A DNA stretch of 64,000 nt from Paraburkholderia sprentiae WSM5005 (GTDB lineage: Bacteria; Pseudomonadota; Gammaproteobacteria; Burkholderiales; Burkholderiaceae), in NCBI RefSeq assembly GCF_001865575.2, contig NZ_CP017562.2, positions 1,984,001 to 2,048,000 of the forward strand. The letters are read 5' to 3'. A program made the position numbers and the translations under genes. The notes beneath the pieces are model-generated. The model had not been told where the DNA came from, made no database searches, and worked only from the letters and a program-made list of their open reading frames with translations. This document shows, piece after piece, positions 45,550-54,827 of this stretch (its first letter is position 1; each line of letters opens with the position of its first letter).

Positions 45550-46661
45550 CCGTAACCCGCGCTGTTCGCATGCGCGCCCGGCTGCTGCCCCTTCCGGCCG
45601 CTCCAGCCGCGCGCGATCATCAGCAGCGCGCCGATTGCCGCGAGGTCGCCGCCGAGCCCGGCCAGCACGCCGCGAAAACCATGAAACGAATGCGGCATCG
45701 CCGTGTCGATGATCAACGACACCAGCGTGCCGGTCACGAAGCACACGAGCCCGGTGCGCCCGACCGTCACCACCGCGGGCAGCCGTCTCGCGAGCCACGC
45801 GATGCTGCCCATCCGCACGAACTGGGCGGCGAGCCACGCGATGAAGATGAAGTTGATCACACGTTCCACGGAAAGATTCTGCTTGTGCGTGCCGGGCAAA
45901 GGCTGCGTCAGCACGAAAAGTTTGACGATCGCGAAGGCAAGCACCGCGACGACCGCAACGCGCGTGAACCACTGCGCGGTGTGGCTCGCATGAAAACGTT
46001 CGCTAGCCGGCTGCACGCGGCACAGAATGCCGAACACGAACATCAGCTGCCACGCAAACGGATTAAAAGCCCAGCCGGCGACATCGTCAATGCTGAATAA
46101 CGCGGCAAGCGGACGCGCGACTGCCCACACCGTGAGGCTCACGGCAAGCGCAAGCGATGCCGAGCGACGCGCGAGCGGCACCATCACGGGCACACAGAGC
46201 GCGAAGAGCACGTACATCGGCAGCACGCTAGACAAGTACGGTTGCCGGCGCAACAGCGCGATATCGAATGCCTCGCGCCACGGCTGCGATGCAAACGGCA
46301 GCCAGCCGGTCATTTCTACCATCGGCCGATTCAGATCGAGCAGCGCGAGAATCGCGCCGGACACGAGCGTCAGCATCGCCGTCAGCAAATACGCGCGATA
46401 AATCTCCCAACTGCGTTTGACGAAGCGCCGCTGCGCCGCCTTTTCGCCGCGATGCGCAAGCACCGCCGTGTACGCCGCCGCCGATGCATAGCCGCCGAGA
46501 AAGACGAACACCTCGGCCGAATCACACAACGCGTACGCGTGCAGCATCAGGTGCGAGAGCGTGCTGCCGGGAATGTGATCGAGCACGATGACGATGAGCA
46601 CGACACCGCGAAAGAAATCGACTTCGACCGATCGTCCACGACCGTGGCCAGGATTTTCCAT
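45546..46661 (-). CDS. opgC: OpgC-like membrane acyltransferase
   Basis: A 371-residue protein with ten predicted TM helices from ATG 46661. RSVEVDFFRGVVLIVIVLDHIPG carries the Arg/His pair of the OpgC family. DSAEVFVFLGGYASAAAY and FNPFAWQLMFVFGILC are further signature regions. OpgC transfers succinyl groups onto osmoregulated periplasmic glucans, and this protein is inferred to acylate a glycan at the periplasmic face. It is coupled to a tannase-family esterase downstream, an unusual partner. Confidence 0.85.
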   Translation of the reverse strand: MENPGHGRGRSVEVDFFRGVVLIVIVLDHIPGSTLSHLMLHAYALCDSAEVFVFLGGYASAAAYTAVLAHRGEKAAQRRFVKRSWEIYRAYLLTAMLTLVSGAILALLDLNRPMVEMTGWLPFASQPWREAFDIALLRRQPYLSSVLPMYVLFALCVPVMVPLARRSASLALAVSLTVWAVARPLAALFSIDDVAGWAFNPFAWQLMFVFGILCRVQPASERFHASHTAQWFTRVAVVAVLAFAIVKLFVLTQPLPGTHKQNLSVERVINFIFIAWLAAQFVRMGSIAWLARRLPAVVTVGRTGLVCFVTGTLVSLIIDTAMPHSFHGFRGVLAGLGGDLAAIGALLMIARGWSGRKGQQPGAHANSAGYG

Positions 46662-47047
46662 TCGTCTTCCAGAAGGATGCGCGCCGGCGGCACGCAAAGG
46701 CGTGAATGGCCACGCATCAGCGGCCCAAACCTGGGCGCACCACAAAGACTAGACCGTTCCCAACCATCACGTATGCCGCGGGCCAGGGCGCTGACAAGTC
46801 GCCTTTGATGTTCGCTTTCGCCACGGCAATCTGAAATCGAGACGTCGGCGACTGGTAAGACTCGGTGCGTCCTTAACGAAAGCGCGGCAAGTTTTGCGGC
46901 TTTTCATGCACGAAACCGGGACGCCCGTATTGATGGGCGGACGTGAGATGCGAAAATAAATCATCGGGCACGCGGTGCGATTTTTTTCGCTCTTTTTTCC
47001 CCGTACGATGTTTTCGTGCTTTTCCGCCGCTTTGCGAATAGGGGTTT
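46662..47047. other. Divergent intergenic region
   Basis: These 386 bases lie between opgC and the acyltransferase gene and become AT-rich toward the right end (46950-47045). Both promoters should be here. No credible ORF, dyad or RNA gene was seen. Confidence 0.5.
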
Positions 47048-48172
47048 ATGAAAAACAGAATTGCCGGATTCGATGGATTGCGCGCGATCGCTGTGTTGAT
47101 GGTGTTTCTGCAGCACCGGCTATTCGGCGGCATCGGCGAGATCGGGCATCTCGGCGTCTGGATCTTCTTTGCGCTGAGCGGCTTTCTGATCATCGGCATC
47201 CTGTCGTCGCAGCGCGCGCGCATCGAATCGGGCGACAGCCGCTTCGGCGTTGAACTCAGGCGCTTTCTTTTTCGTCGCACGGTGCGCATCTTTCCGATTT
47301 ATTACCTGATGCTCGTCGTGATGTGCGGGCTGATGGCCTTCGGCCTCGCGAATCCGGAACTCGCGAGCGGCATGCCGTTTCACTTCGCGTACCTGTCGAA
47401 CATCTGGATCGGCTCGGTGCTGCGCTACTGGCCAGGCCGCTATTCGCACTTGTGGAGCCTCGCGATCGAGGAGCAGTTCTATCTCGTGGTCGCGCCGCTG
47501 TTACTGCTGCTCGCGACGAGGCGACATCGAGCGGCATGTTGGGCGATCGTGGCGCTCGGCCTCGCTGCGTTGTTCGCGATGCGCGCCGCGCACTGGGACG
47601 AGATCACGATCTACACGCACCCGTTGAGCAATGTCTGGTTGCTCGCGTTAGGCGGCGTCGGTGGTCAGGTGATCGCGGACGACCGCGGCCGCGTGCGTGC
47701 CTGGCTCGGTCATGGCGTGACGTTGTTCACGCTGAGTCTGGTCGTGATCGGTTTGTGCGCGGCGGAGCCGAGATGGAACATGCTCGACAATCCGTTGTCG
47801 TTTACGGCGATCAGCGCAACGTACGGGCTCGGTATTGCGGCGCTCGTGACTTCGATCGCATGTTGCCGCAATGCCGCTGTGATCGGTCTGCTGCAGACGC
47901 GTTGGCTCGCCGGTCTTGGGCGTATCAGTTACGGCTTCTACCTGTATCACAACCTGATCCCCGATCTGACGCGTAACCGTCATGCCGAAGCGTGGTTTGG
48001 TGGCACCGTGCCGACGTGGGCACATGCGCTCGGTGTCGTCGCGTCGTTTGCGATTTCGCTTGGCATCGCATTGCTGTCGTGGCGGTTGATCGAAGCGCCG
48101 ATTCTGCGGCTCAAGGCGCGCAGCGAACCGGTATTGAAAGCGGCGCAGAAGGTGACTTCCGAGGTCGCCTGA
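47048..48172 (+). CDS. Acyltransferase 3 family membrane protein
   Basis: A 374-residue protein with about ten TM helices. It opens NRIAGFDGLRAIAVLMVFLQHR, the family's Gly-x-Arg-Ala-x-Ala-Val and His motif (His in LQHR). LGVWIFFALSGFLI, SLAIEEQFYLVVAPL and RISYGFYLYHNLIPDL follow, all typical of OafA/NodX-like O-acyltransferases. It lacks a C-terminal SGNH domain. It modifies surface glycans with acetyl or other acyl groups. It is a single gene divergent from opgC. Confidence 0.88.
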   Translation: MKNRIAGFDGLRAIAVLMVFLQHRLFGGIGEIGHLGVWIFFALSGFLIIGILSSQRARIESGDSRFGVELRRFLFRRTVRIFPIYYLMLVVMCGLMAFGLANPELASGMPFHFAYLSNIWIGSVLRYWPGRYSHLWSLAIEEQFYLVVAPLLLLLATRRHRAACWAIVALGLAALFAMRAAHWDEITIYTHPLSNVWLLALGGVGGQVIADDRGRVRAWLGHGVTLFTLSLVVIGLCAAEPRWNMLDNPLSFTAISATYGLGIAALVTSIACCRNAAVIGLLQTRWLAGLGRISYGFYLYHNLIPDLTRNRHAEAWFGGTVPTWAHALGVVASFAISLGIALLSWRLIEAPILRLKARSEPVLKAAQKVTSEVA

Positions 48173-48292
48173 ACGGCATCCTCGGGGCGAGCCTGCAGTC
48201 GCTCGATCTCTCGCGGTACAGACGCGAGGTGGCGCCGCCGGGCGTAGCCGACCCGGGGCTCTCAGACTTCGCGTAGCGCGTTGAAACGTCCG

Positions 48293-50194
48293 TCAAGCCG
48301 CCGCGGGCTCATGCACGATCTCCACCAGCGTGCTCTTGTGCTCGGTGATGAGCCGATAGACCGTTTCCCCAGGCACGGTCTCGTGCTCGAGCAACTGGTC
48401 TGAAATGTCGCGCAGTACCGGCTCGTACGCGTGCAGTAGCCCGTAGCAAAGTTCGTTGAGTTCCTTGAGCAGCACGTTCGCATGCTCGATCGCGCTCTTC
48501 ATTTGCAGGCCCGCGTACTGCGACGGCAGCGCCGCGAGACTGAACAGATCGCCGTCGCGGTTGAAGCCGAACTTCGACACCATGTCGAGGCTGATACGTG
48601 AGGCCTCCTGCAAATCCGACGCGGCGCCGCTCGATGCTTCGGAAAACATCAGAACCTCCGCGTTGCGTCCGCCGAGCAGCACCTGGATCTCGTTACGAAT
48701 TTCCGTTTCGCGGTACAGGTGCTTGTCCTGCGCCTTCGTGATCAGCGCGACGCCAAGCGCGCCGCCACGCGGCAGGATCGTCACTTCCTCGAGCACGCCG
48801 GTGCCCAGCAGCGCGGCGACCAGGCCGTGCCCTGCCTCATGCACCGCGATGCGCCTGCGCTCGTCCTCGGTGAGCGCGCGCTCCGCGCCGCTCACGTCGC
48901 CGATGCGCGCGATCTTGATCGCTTCCATGAAGTGCTTCGCGGCGATTTCGTTATCGCCCGCCTTGCGCGCGATCAGCCCCGCCTGATTCACGACCATCGC
49001 GACGGTGGCGGGCGACAGTCCAGTCGTCAAACGCGCGAGCTGGTCGTAGTCGATATCCGCCGCTTTCGACTTGAGCCGCTGCGCGTAGAAACGGAAAATC
49101 TTCGCGCGGTCTTCGCGATCCGGCAGACGCACCTGCACCGTGCGATCGAAACGGCCGGGGCGGCGCAACGCTTCGTCGAGATTGTCGGGATGGTTGGTCG
49201 CGGCCACGACGATCACACCCTCGTTCGATTCGAAACCGTCCATCTCCGCGAGCAACTGATTGATGATCCGGTTGCTTTCGGCTTCGACCGGACCACCGCC
49301 GGTGTCGGTGCGTTTCGCAAGACCATCCGCTTCGTCGATGAAGATGACCGTCGGCGCGTTCTTGCGCGCGAGTTCGAACAGGTGCCGAACCTTCTGGATG
49401 CCGACGCCGTAGTATTTGGCGCTGAAATAGCTGCCGGTGATCGAAATGAAGTTCGCGCCGCATTCGCCGGCCAGTGCCTGCGCGAGCCGTGTCTTGCCGA
49501 CGCCGGGCGCGCCGACCATCAGGATGCCGCACGGCGCGCGCACGCCCAGCGCCGAGAATTGCTTCGGATCGGACAGGTAACCGCGAATGTCGGAGAGCGC
49601 GGCCTTCGCTTCGTTCGCGCCGATCACATCGTCGAAACGCAGCGTCGGCGTTTCGCTGAGCAGCTTCGCGCCGCCCTTCATCTCGCGTCTCATGAACCAC
49701 GCCATGCCGCCGATCAACACGAGCGGCAGCAGTACGCTCAACGCGTCGCGCAACTGCTCGAACAGCAGGGTCCAGCGCGCGCCGTCGTTGTGGATGTCGA
49801 CGTCGGGCAGCCACACCAGCTGATACGCAGCGGCATCGGAGCGCTCGCCCAACAGCAGCGCGTGCGAGAAGGTCGCGTTGTGATCGGTGACGAAGTACTT
49901 TGAACCGTCGCGCAGCGACACGAGAATCGCGTTGGGACTCACGCCGATCGCCGCAACGTTGGCGGCGCGAATGTCGCGCAGCATCGTCGATGCGTCTTTC
50001 TCTTCGTGCGTCCACGCGGACGCGTCCTGACGCATCTGGCTCGCGACGCCGCTCAACGCCGGCGCCTGCGGCTCGGTGCGATGCTGGGCATACCAGACGC
50101 CCCAACCGACCAGCACCGCAAGCAGCACCGCCACAGCCGCCACCGCGAATTTGCGTGCGCGTCTTTTGACAAGCGAATTATTTCCCGGCTTCAT
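48293..50194 (-). CDS. FtsH-like membrane AAA+ zinc metalloprotease
   Basis: A 633-residue protein with the FtsH layout. TM1 is at 15-35, a long periplasmic segment at 36-152, TM2 at 152-168, the AAA domain and the peptidase. Walker A is GAPGVGKT (228-235; the usual PPGTGKT is altered), Walker [26 protein letters not shown], zinc site HEAGH (452-456), and the third ligand Asp in [10 protein letters not shown]. The pore loop reads YYGVG where FtsH has FVGVG. The periplasmic part is longer than in housekeeping FtsH, and there is no neighbouring rrmJ or folP. It is probably a second, specialised FtsH. Confidence 0.88.
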   Translation of the reverse strand: MKPGNNSLVKRRARKFAVAAVAVLLAVLVGWGVWYAQHRTEPQAPALSGVASQMRQDASAWTHEEKDASTMLRDIRAANVAAIGVSPNAILVSLRDGSKYFVTDHNATFSHALLLGERSDAAAYQLVWLPDVDIHNDGARWTLLFEQLRDALSVLLPLVLIGGMAWFMRREMKGGAKLLSETPTLRFDDVIGANEAKAALSDIRGYLSDPKQFSALGVRAPCGILMVGAPGVGKTRLAQALAGECGANFISITGSYFSAKYYGVGIQKVRHLFELARKNAPTVIFIDEADGLAKRTDTGGGPVEAESNRIINQLLAEMDGFESNEGVIVVAATNHPDNLDEALRRPGRFDRTVQVRLPDREDRAKIFRFYAQRLKSKAADIDYDQLARLTTGLSPATVAMVVNQAGLIARKAGDNEIAAKHFMEAIKIARIGDVSGAERALTEDERRRIAVHEAGHGLVAALLGTGVLEEVTILPRGGALGVALITKAQDKHLYRETEIRNEIQVLLGGRNAEVLMFSEASSGAASDLQEASRISLDMVSKFGFNRDGDLFSLAALPSQYAGLQMKSAIEHANVLLKELNELCYGLLHAYEPVLRDISDQLLEHETVPGETVYRLITEHKSTLVEIVHEPAAA

Positions 50195-50656
50195 GAGTCA
50201 TTTCCAAAATGCGGACTTGAACAAGCCCTTACGTAGTCAAGCTGTCTGTCAATTACCTGTCGAAATCGGAAGGCGGAGTCTGCGGTAAATCGGCTCAGGC
50301 GAAGCGCCGCACGAACGCGGCGTAGAGGACAATCCAGAAGGACGACAGCAAGTGCGTCCCGGTGAGCCGCGTTGGCCGATGGCAGTATGCCGGCGGTGCG
50401 CGTCTGTCAATTCGCGGAGAAAGCCTGCTTTTACCGTCTATCCGGCCGTCGACACGCCGGAACGGTGACGCGGCGAACGCGCGCGAGGCGTCGCAGCATT
50501 GGCTCCGGCGCACAGTTTATCAGCGTAAAAAGCGCTACCTATTTTTAAATGTCTATATCTAACCGCACCCCAATTAAAATCAGTCAGAATTACTCAACAA
50601 AGTCGATTTAGACAGAAGCAATGATGTGAAAAATAGCGAACGGTTAACGCGGGAAT
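50195..50656. other. Intergenic region without a gene
   Basis: These 462 bases lie between the FtsH-like gene and the AroE-like gene, which are divergent. The right third (50515-50640) is markedly AT-rich and probably holds the AroE-like promoter. Short open frames here have no start signal or recognisable protein. Confidence 0.5.
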
Positions 50657-51538
50657 ATGCAAAGGGCGCCCATTTCAGGCGATTCGACTACGCAACAGCT
50701 TGAAACCTCTGCGTTCGCGGCGTCGCTCGATGCCGGTCTGAGTGGCGCGACGCGCGTGTATTTCATCGTCGGCGATCCGATTGCGCAGGTGCGCTCGCCG
50801 TCGGGCGTCACCGCCGCATTGCGCGCGGCCGGCCGCGATGCACTGGTGGTGCCCGCGCACGTCGCGCCCGCCGATCTGCCCGCGTTTGTCGCGGGCATCG
50901 CGCCGATGCGCAACGTCGACGGCGCGATCGTCACAGTGCCGCACAAATTCAGCGCCACGAGCTATTGCGCGACGCTCACCGAAGAAGCCGCGTTCCTCGG
51001 CGCGGTCAACACGCTGCGCCGCAACGCCGATGGCGGCTGGCACGGCGGCATGTTCGACGGCACCGGCTTCGTCGCCGCGCTCGTCGCCGCGGGCTGCGAC
51101 CTAGAGGGCAGACGTGCGCTGCTGGTCGGCGCGGGCGGCGCGGGTTCGGCGATCGGGCATGCGCTGATTCAGCGCGGCGTCGGCTCGCTCGCTGTGCGCG
51201 ACAGCGACGTCGAACGCACCGGGTCGCTGACCGCGCGGCTCAATGCGCTTGGCCGCGGCGCGGCGCGGGGCGCGGTTACCGACCTCGACTGGACGACGTA
51301 CGACGTGGTCATCAACGCGTCGCCGCTCGGCATGCGTGCGAGCGATCCGTTGCCGATCGACGTCGCGCGTTTGCCGGCCACGACTTTTGTCGGCGACGTC
51401 GTAACGAAACCGCCGCTCACGCCACTGACCGAAGCGGCGCGCGCGCGCGGCTGCCCGACTGTGACGGGAGAGCAGATGTTCGAACGCGTGTGCGATCGGA
51501 TGGTGGAGTTTTTGCTGCAGACGTCGGCGTCGGCGTAA
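50657..51538 (+). CDS. Shikimate dehydrogenase family protein
   Basis: A 293-residue AroE-like oxidoreductase. The substrate domain has IVGDPIAQVRSPSGV (40-50), VTVPHK with the catalytic Lys97, GAVNTL with Asn118, and GGMFDGTGF with Asp134. The NADP domain has LLVGAGGAGSAIGHAL. In AroE the first motif is HSxSP with two shikimate-binding serines; here the first Ser is Val45. The usual GxNTDGxGF reads GGMFDGTGF. The substrate is therefore likely to be a different hydroxy acid or quinate-like compound. A divergent gene encodes the FtsH paralogue. Confidence 0.85.
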   Translation: MQRAPISGDSTTQQLETSAFAASLDAGLSGATRVYFIVGDPIAQVRSPSGVTAALRAAGRDALVVPAHVAPADLPAFVAGIAPMRNVDGAIVTVPHKFSATSYCATLTEEAAFLGAVNTLRRNADGGWHGGMFDGTGFVAALVAAGCDLEGRRALLVGAGGAGSAIGHALIQRGVGSLAVRDSDVERTGSLTARLNALGRGAARGAVTDLDWTTYDVVINASPLGMRASDPLPIDVARLPATTFVGDVVTKPPLTPLTEAARARGCPTVTGEQMFERVCDRMVEFLLQTSASA

Positions 51539-51608
51539 CGGCGCGGAAGACGAAAAGGACCACTCCTCATCGTGCATAGTCGTCGGGCTGCGAGTCGCGC
51601 GGTCATAA

Positions 51609-51797
51609 GCTGCTCTTGCCCACGCGGTCGGCTGCCCTGCCCTGGCCGATCTGCTGCACCGTGATTTGTCAGGCAGTACGTTTGACGATCTGTGCAAGCG
51701 GTACGGGTTCGATGTACAGGAAGTGATGGCGCTTCCTTTTTTTGGAATGACTCTGGCCGGGCAGACGACAGCCAGTACAGTCCACGTGAAAGCGTGA
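51609..51797 (+). pseudogene. Possible remnant ORF next to cdiB
   Basis: An open frame without a proper start, reading LADLLHRDLSGSTFDDLCKR-type sequence, ends at TGA 51795-51797. This is immediately before the cdiB stop on the other strand. The composition looks protein-like, but no family was recognised and the frame lacks a start codon before its last third. It may be the tail of a gene broken when the CDI locus inserted. Confidence 0.25.
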
Positions 51798-53555
51798 TCA
51801 GAACTGCGCAGTCAACTGGAAACCGACCGTCACGCGCGCAGTGGGGAAGTCCGACGGCTTGTAGATCGGCGTCCCGGCGAACAGGTCATAGGCGAGCGCG
51901 CCGGCTTTGGCCGATACGCTGCCCTTTACGCCAATGACTGCGCCCGCCAGTTGCGTACCGGCGAGATACGCCGCGCTCGGGCCGAACACACGGCCGTAGT
52001 CGATACCTGCGTAAAGTGACTGCCCCGTCGATCCAACCGGTAGCTGCACCTCGTTGCGCCAGAAGAAGCCGCGTTCGGCCGCGAGCATCGTTTCGCCGTC
52101 GAAGCCGCGCACCGTGTAGCGGCTGCCAATGGTCAGGTCATCGATATAGTTCAGCGTGTCGTTCGTGAACTGCCCGTGCACGCTCGTCACGTAACGCAAT
52201 GGCTGGCTTGCGATCCTGAACGGCACCGACAGGTTCGCGTCGAGGACGGCCATGCGGAAGCGGTAAGTCGGGCCGTTCTCATAGAAGTCCGGTGTCGCCC
52301 CGAGGCCGCCCACACCCTGACGGTAAGCGAGACTGCCGTCGAACTGCGATGCGCCGAAGTAGTGGCGATCGGTAAGCCCCGCCTCGATGAACGTGTTGTT
52401 GCGCCGCTGCTGCGGGATATCGGTGTCTTCAATGAAGCTTTCACCGAAGCGCTTCGTGAGCCTGAACTGCGCGCCGAGTACGTTGTTCTGGCTGCGCATG
52501 AGTACGCGTTGTAGCCTGAAGTCCACCGTCTGTGCATTGCCGCTTGAAACGAACGTCTGGTTCGCGCCTGCGATCTGCTGGTAATACGTGTTCGTATAGG
52601 CCGACAGCGTACCGGTCCAGTAGCCCCACGGAATCGAATAGGAACCGTTCCAGCCGTGCGAACCGAGACCTTTGTCGCCGAATTCGAGGTCCTGACTCAC
52701 ACCCACGTTGAAAATGTCGTTCAGCCCGAACGGGTTGTCGAGGCCAAGGCTCAGGTTGCCTTGCAGCTTGCCGGTCGCGCGCGTGCCTGAGTTGTCCACC
52801 GACGCGACCACCGTCCACGGCTTCGCGCGCTTTACCGTCACGACCACATCGCTTTCGCCAGGTACGTCAGTGGGTTCGATTTTCATGTCCACGTCCTGGC
52901 TGCTGACGCGCTTCATCTGTTCGAGTCCCTGTTCGAGGTCACGCAGGTTCAGCATGTCACCCTCGCGGGCCGGGAAGGCGGTTTTCCATGTGCCGCGCAC
53001 GGCGGGGTCGGCGAAGCGGATCGCACGCACGACACCGGGCACCAGTGCAAACTTGAGCGTGCCGGAGGACAGGTCCTGTTCGGGCAGCAGCACGCGCGTC
53101 GTGATGTAGCCGCGACTCAGGATAGCCTGCTGCAATCCCTTGGTGAGCGTTTCGAGCCCTGCCTTGCCGACGCATTGCCCCGTGTAATGGTCGAGCCATT
53201 CGCGGGCGAACGCGAAGCGGTCGAGCGGCAACGCGGATGCGCCCTGTTTGCGTACTGCATCCGGCAGCGTTGCGGGCACGTCGAGTACGAACGAGTCAAT
53301 GCGGAAGCACGGCGTTTCAGCCGGTAGTTCGGGCCAGACAGAGGCGCGCTCAACCGTCGAACGCACCGAAGGCGCGTTGACAGTCGCGTTTCGTTCCTGC
53401 GCATTGCGTTGCTGCTCAACCTGCTGGTTCTGCTCGGCGCTGGCGCGTGCCGCGGCTGCTTTGTCCGCTGGTGTGGGCGTCGGCGTTTGCTGCGCGAAGG
53501 CGAGCGATGCCAGGGCCGTGAGCGGCAGGGCCGCCAGCCTTTTTCTCATTTTCAT
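51798..53555 (-). CDS. cdiB: Two-partner secretion outer-membrane transporter (CdiB/ShlB type)
   Basis: A 585-residue Omp85-superfamily TpsB. The signal peptide is MKMRKRLAALPLTALASLAFA, followed by a Gln/Ala-rich helix-linker. POTRA1 has CFRIDSFVLDVPATLP and POTRA2 has GYITTRVLLPEQDLSSGTLKFALVPG. The 16-strand barrel ends in QLTAQF with the C-terminal Phe. VRGFDGE carries the VRGF motif of loop 6. It exports the CdiA protein encoded upstream. Its position after cdiA, the immunity genes and a lipoprotein gene is the Burkholderia (bcpAIOB-like) order rather than the enterobacterial cdiBAI order. Confidence 0.93.
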   Translation of the reverse strand: MKMRKRLAALPLTALASLAFAQQTPTPTPADKAAAARASAEQNQQVEQQRNAQERNATVNAPSVRSTVERASVWPELPAETPCFRIDSFVLDVPATLPDAVRKQGASALPLDRFAFAREWLDHYTGQCVGKAGLETLTKGLQQAILSRGYITTRVLLPEQDLSSGTLKFALVPGVVRAIRFADPAVRGTWKTAFPAREGDMLNLRDLEQGLEQMKRVSSQDVDMKIEPTDVPGESDVVVTVKRAKPWTVVASVDNSGTRATGKLQGNLSLGLDNPFGLNDIFNVGVSQDLEFGDKGLGSHGWNGSYSIPWGYWTGTLSAYTNTYYQQIAGANQTFVSSGNAQTVDFRLQRVLMRSQNNVLGAQFRLTKRFGESFIEDTDIPQQRRNNTFIEAGLTDRHYFGASQFDGSLAYRQGVGGLGATPDFYENGPTYRFRMAVLDANLSVPFRIASQPLRYVTSVHGQFTNDTLNYIDDLTIGSRYTVRGFDGETMLAAERGFFWRNEVQLPVGSTGQSLYAGIDYGRVFGPSAAYLAGTQLAGAVIGVKGSVSAKAGALAYDLFAGTPIYKPSDFPTARVTVGFQLTAQF

Positions 53556-53763
53556 TGGTTGTTCAAATCCCGATTCTGCGCTTCACGCGCCAGCGGACTA
53601 GGCAAGCCCCTGCGGCGTTGAAAAATCTGTTTTGTTCCGATTACTATGGGTTATGCCACTTTCTGGCTGCGTCGAGTGCAACGGCTGAAACTCTCCCCGC
53701 TTTGGCGAAATCTCTCGAACACTTGAAAGGTCATCGTTGAAGCCATATATCAACTTAGCATCA

Positions 53764-53803
53764 AACTCGCCGCAGGCACCGCAACGGAAAACTGGTTGTT
53801 CTC
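53764..53803 (-). repeat. Vestige of the CdiA pre-toxin ENNQ segment
   Basis: Forty bases match the segment that encodes ENNQFSVAVPAAS in cdiA (57383-57422) almost exactly, then the match decays. On the minus strand it reads GENNQFSVAVPAAS and stops soon after. It is a leftover recombination junction of an earlier toxin cassette, 200 bases before cdiB. The rest of 53556-53857 contains no gene. Confidence 0.75.
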
Positions 53804-53857
53804 TCCCTCAATCCGACAATTACCGATCTATGGTGTTTGAACTAAACACTTTGCTCT

Positions 53858-54493
53858 TTATTTCATAAGTCTCACTTCGAATTGTGACAAATCCAGATCT
53901 GGAAATTTCGTATGAATCTCCGGCAAAACTCCTTTCACGTAATTAGAAACATATACTGAAGCCCAATCCGGTGTCGTATCATTTTTTAGCCCCATCCAAA
54001 AAGCGCTTGGGGGGATATGATATTTCGCCTCATAAACAACATACTGCTTTTCGCCGTCACATTTATATTTTTCTGGAACCTTGTTGAGAAAAGAGTTGTT
54101 AAAAATGGACCAGCTTTTGATCAGCGTTCCGATGTAAACCGTCTTTCCAGCCGACACCATAAACCGAACTGGATTGTTTGAAATCATAGGTCGGTATGCG
54201 CCGGTTGAGATCTGTTGAATTACATACTCTCCCGCCGGAAGTTGCATCGCGAAAACTGAGTCCCTGTCAGGGTAGCTACCCGTATATCCCGTCTCCTCAC
54301 CTGTTTTAACATTTTTTACTGAAAAAAATCCTCCCTCGCAACGCTTGCCAAATACGATTCCCATCCCAATGTCGGGAGTAGATATCTTTGATACAGAATA
54401 TCTCTCATTTACGGGTTGATTTATCGAGCAGCCAGCCATAAGTAATGCTACAAGTCCAGAAAGGCCATACCGCACACTTGCATATTCTTTCAA
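53858..54493 (-). CDS. Low-GC lipoprotein of the CDI locus
   Basis: A 211-residue protein starting at TTG 54493, directly after the stop of the preceding degenerate frame. The signal MKEYASVRYGLSGLVALLMAG ends in the lipobox LMAGC. The mature part is beta-rich (GMGIVFGKRCEGGFFSVKNVKTGEETGYTGSY, LPAGEYVIQQISTGAY) with three further Cys. It has AT-rich codons unlike flanking cdiB. Its place between immunity genes and cdiB corresponds to bcpO of Burkholderia CDI loci, which also encodes a lipoprotein. No sequence similarity to bcpO is claimed, and it could also be a membrane-anchored immunity protein. Confidence 0.7.
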   Translation of the reverse strand: MKEYASVRYGLSGLVALLMAGCSINQPVNERYSVSKISTPDIGMGIVFGKRCEGGFFSVKNVKTGEETGYTGSYPDRDSVFAMQLPAGEYVIQQISTGAYRPMISNNPVRFMVSAGKTVYIGTLIKSWSIFNNSFLNKVPEKYKCDGEKQYVVYEAKYHIPPSAFWMGLKNDTTPDWASVYVSNYVKGVLPEIHTKFPDLDLSQFEVRLMK

Positions 54494-54760
54494 TTAATCA
54501 CCGTCTATCAGGATATGTTTAAATATTTCAACGCAGTAATTGCTCATCACCGGATCCATTCGTGTGATTCTCAACCCGCCTTGAACACGGAAATTCTGAC
54601 ACTCCCCTAACAGATAGCCTTTTAGCTTGTTCTCAAGATTAGAAGTTTCGAAGCCCGCGTTGCCACTGCTGTTACCTTCGTTCGATGTACTGGAACCGGC
54701 ATCGTTGTTTCCACTATTAAAGATCGCATTCCCAGCCCCATACCCCGAACTAACGAAAGG
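54494..54760 (-). pseudogene. Degenerate open frame upstream of the lipoprotein
   Basis: The minus-strand frame is open for 88 codons but has no start until a Met 23 codons before its end. It reads a Gly/Asn/Ser-rich linker (GAGNAIFNSGNNDAGSSTS) and then GECQNFRVQGGLRITRMDPV. In the same frame upstream a TAG at 54761-54763 separates it from a further 20 codons. This looks like the 3' end of a coding sequence interrupted by a stop. It ends exactly where the lipoprotein starts. It could be a decayed toxin or filament fragment. Confidence 0.35.
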
Positions 54761-54827
54761 CTAGCACCCCCCAGCGTTGAATTCTTTAGGGCATTTTGTA
54801 AGTACATCGCGAACCACGGACTGAAAT

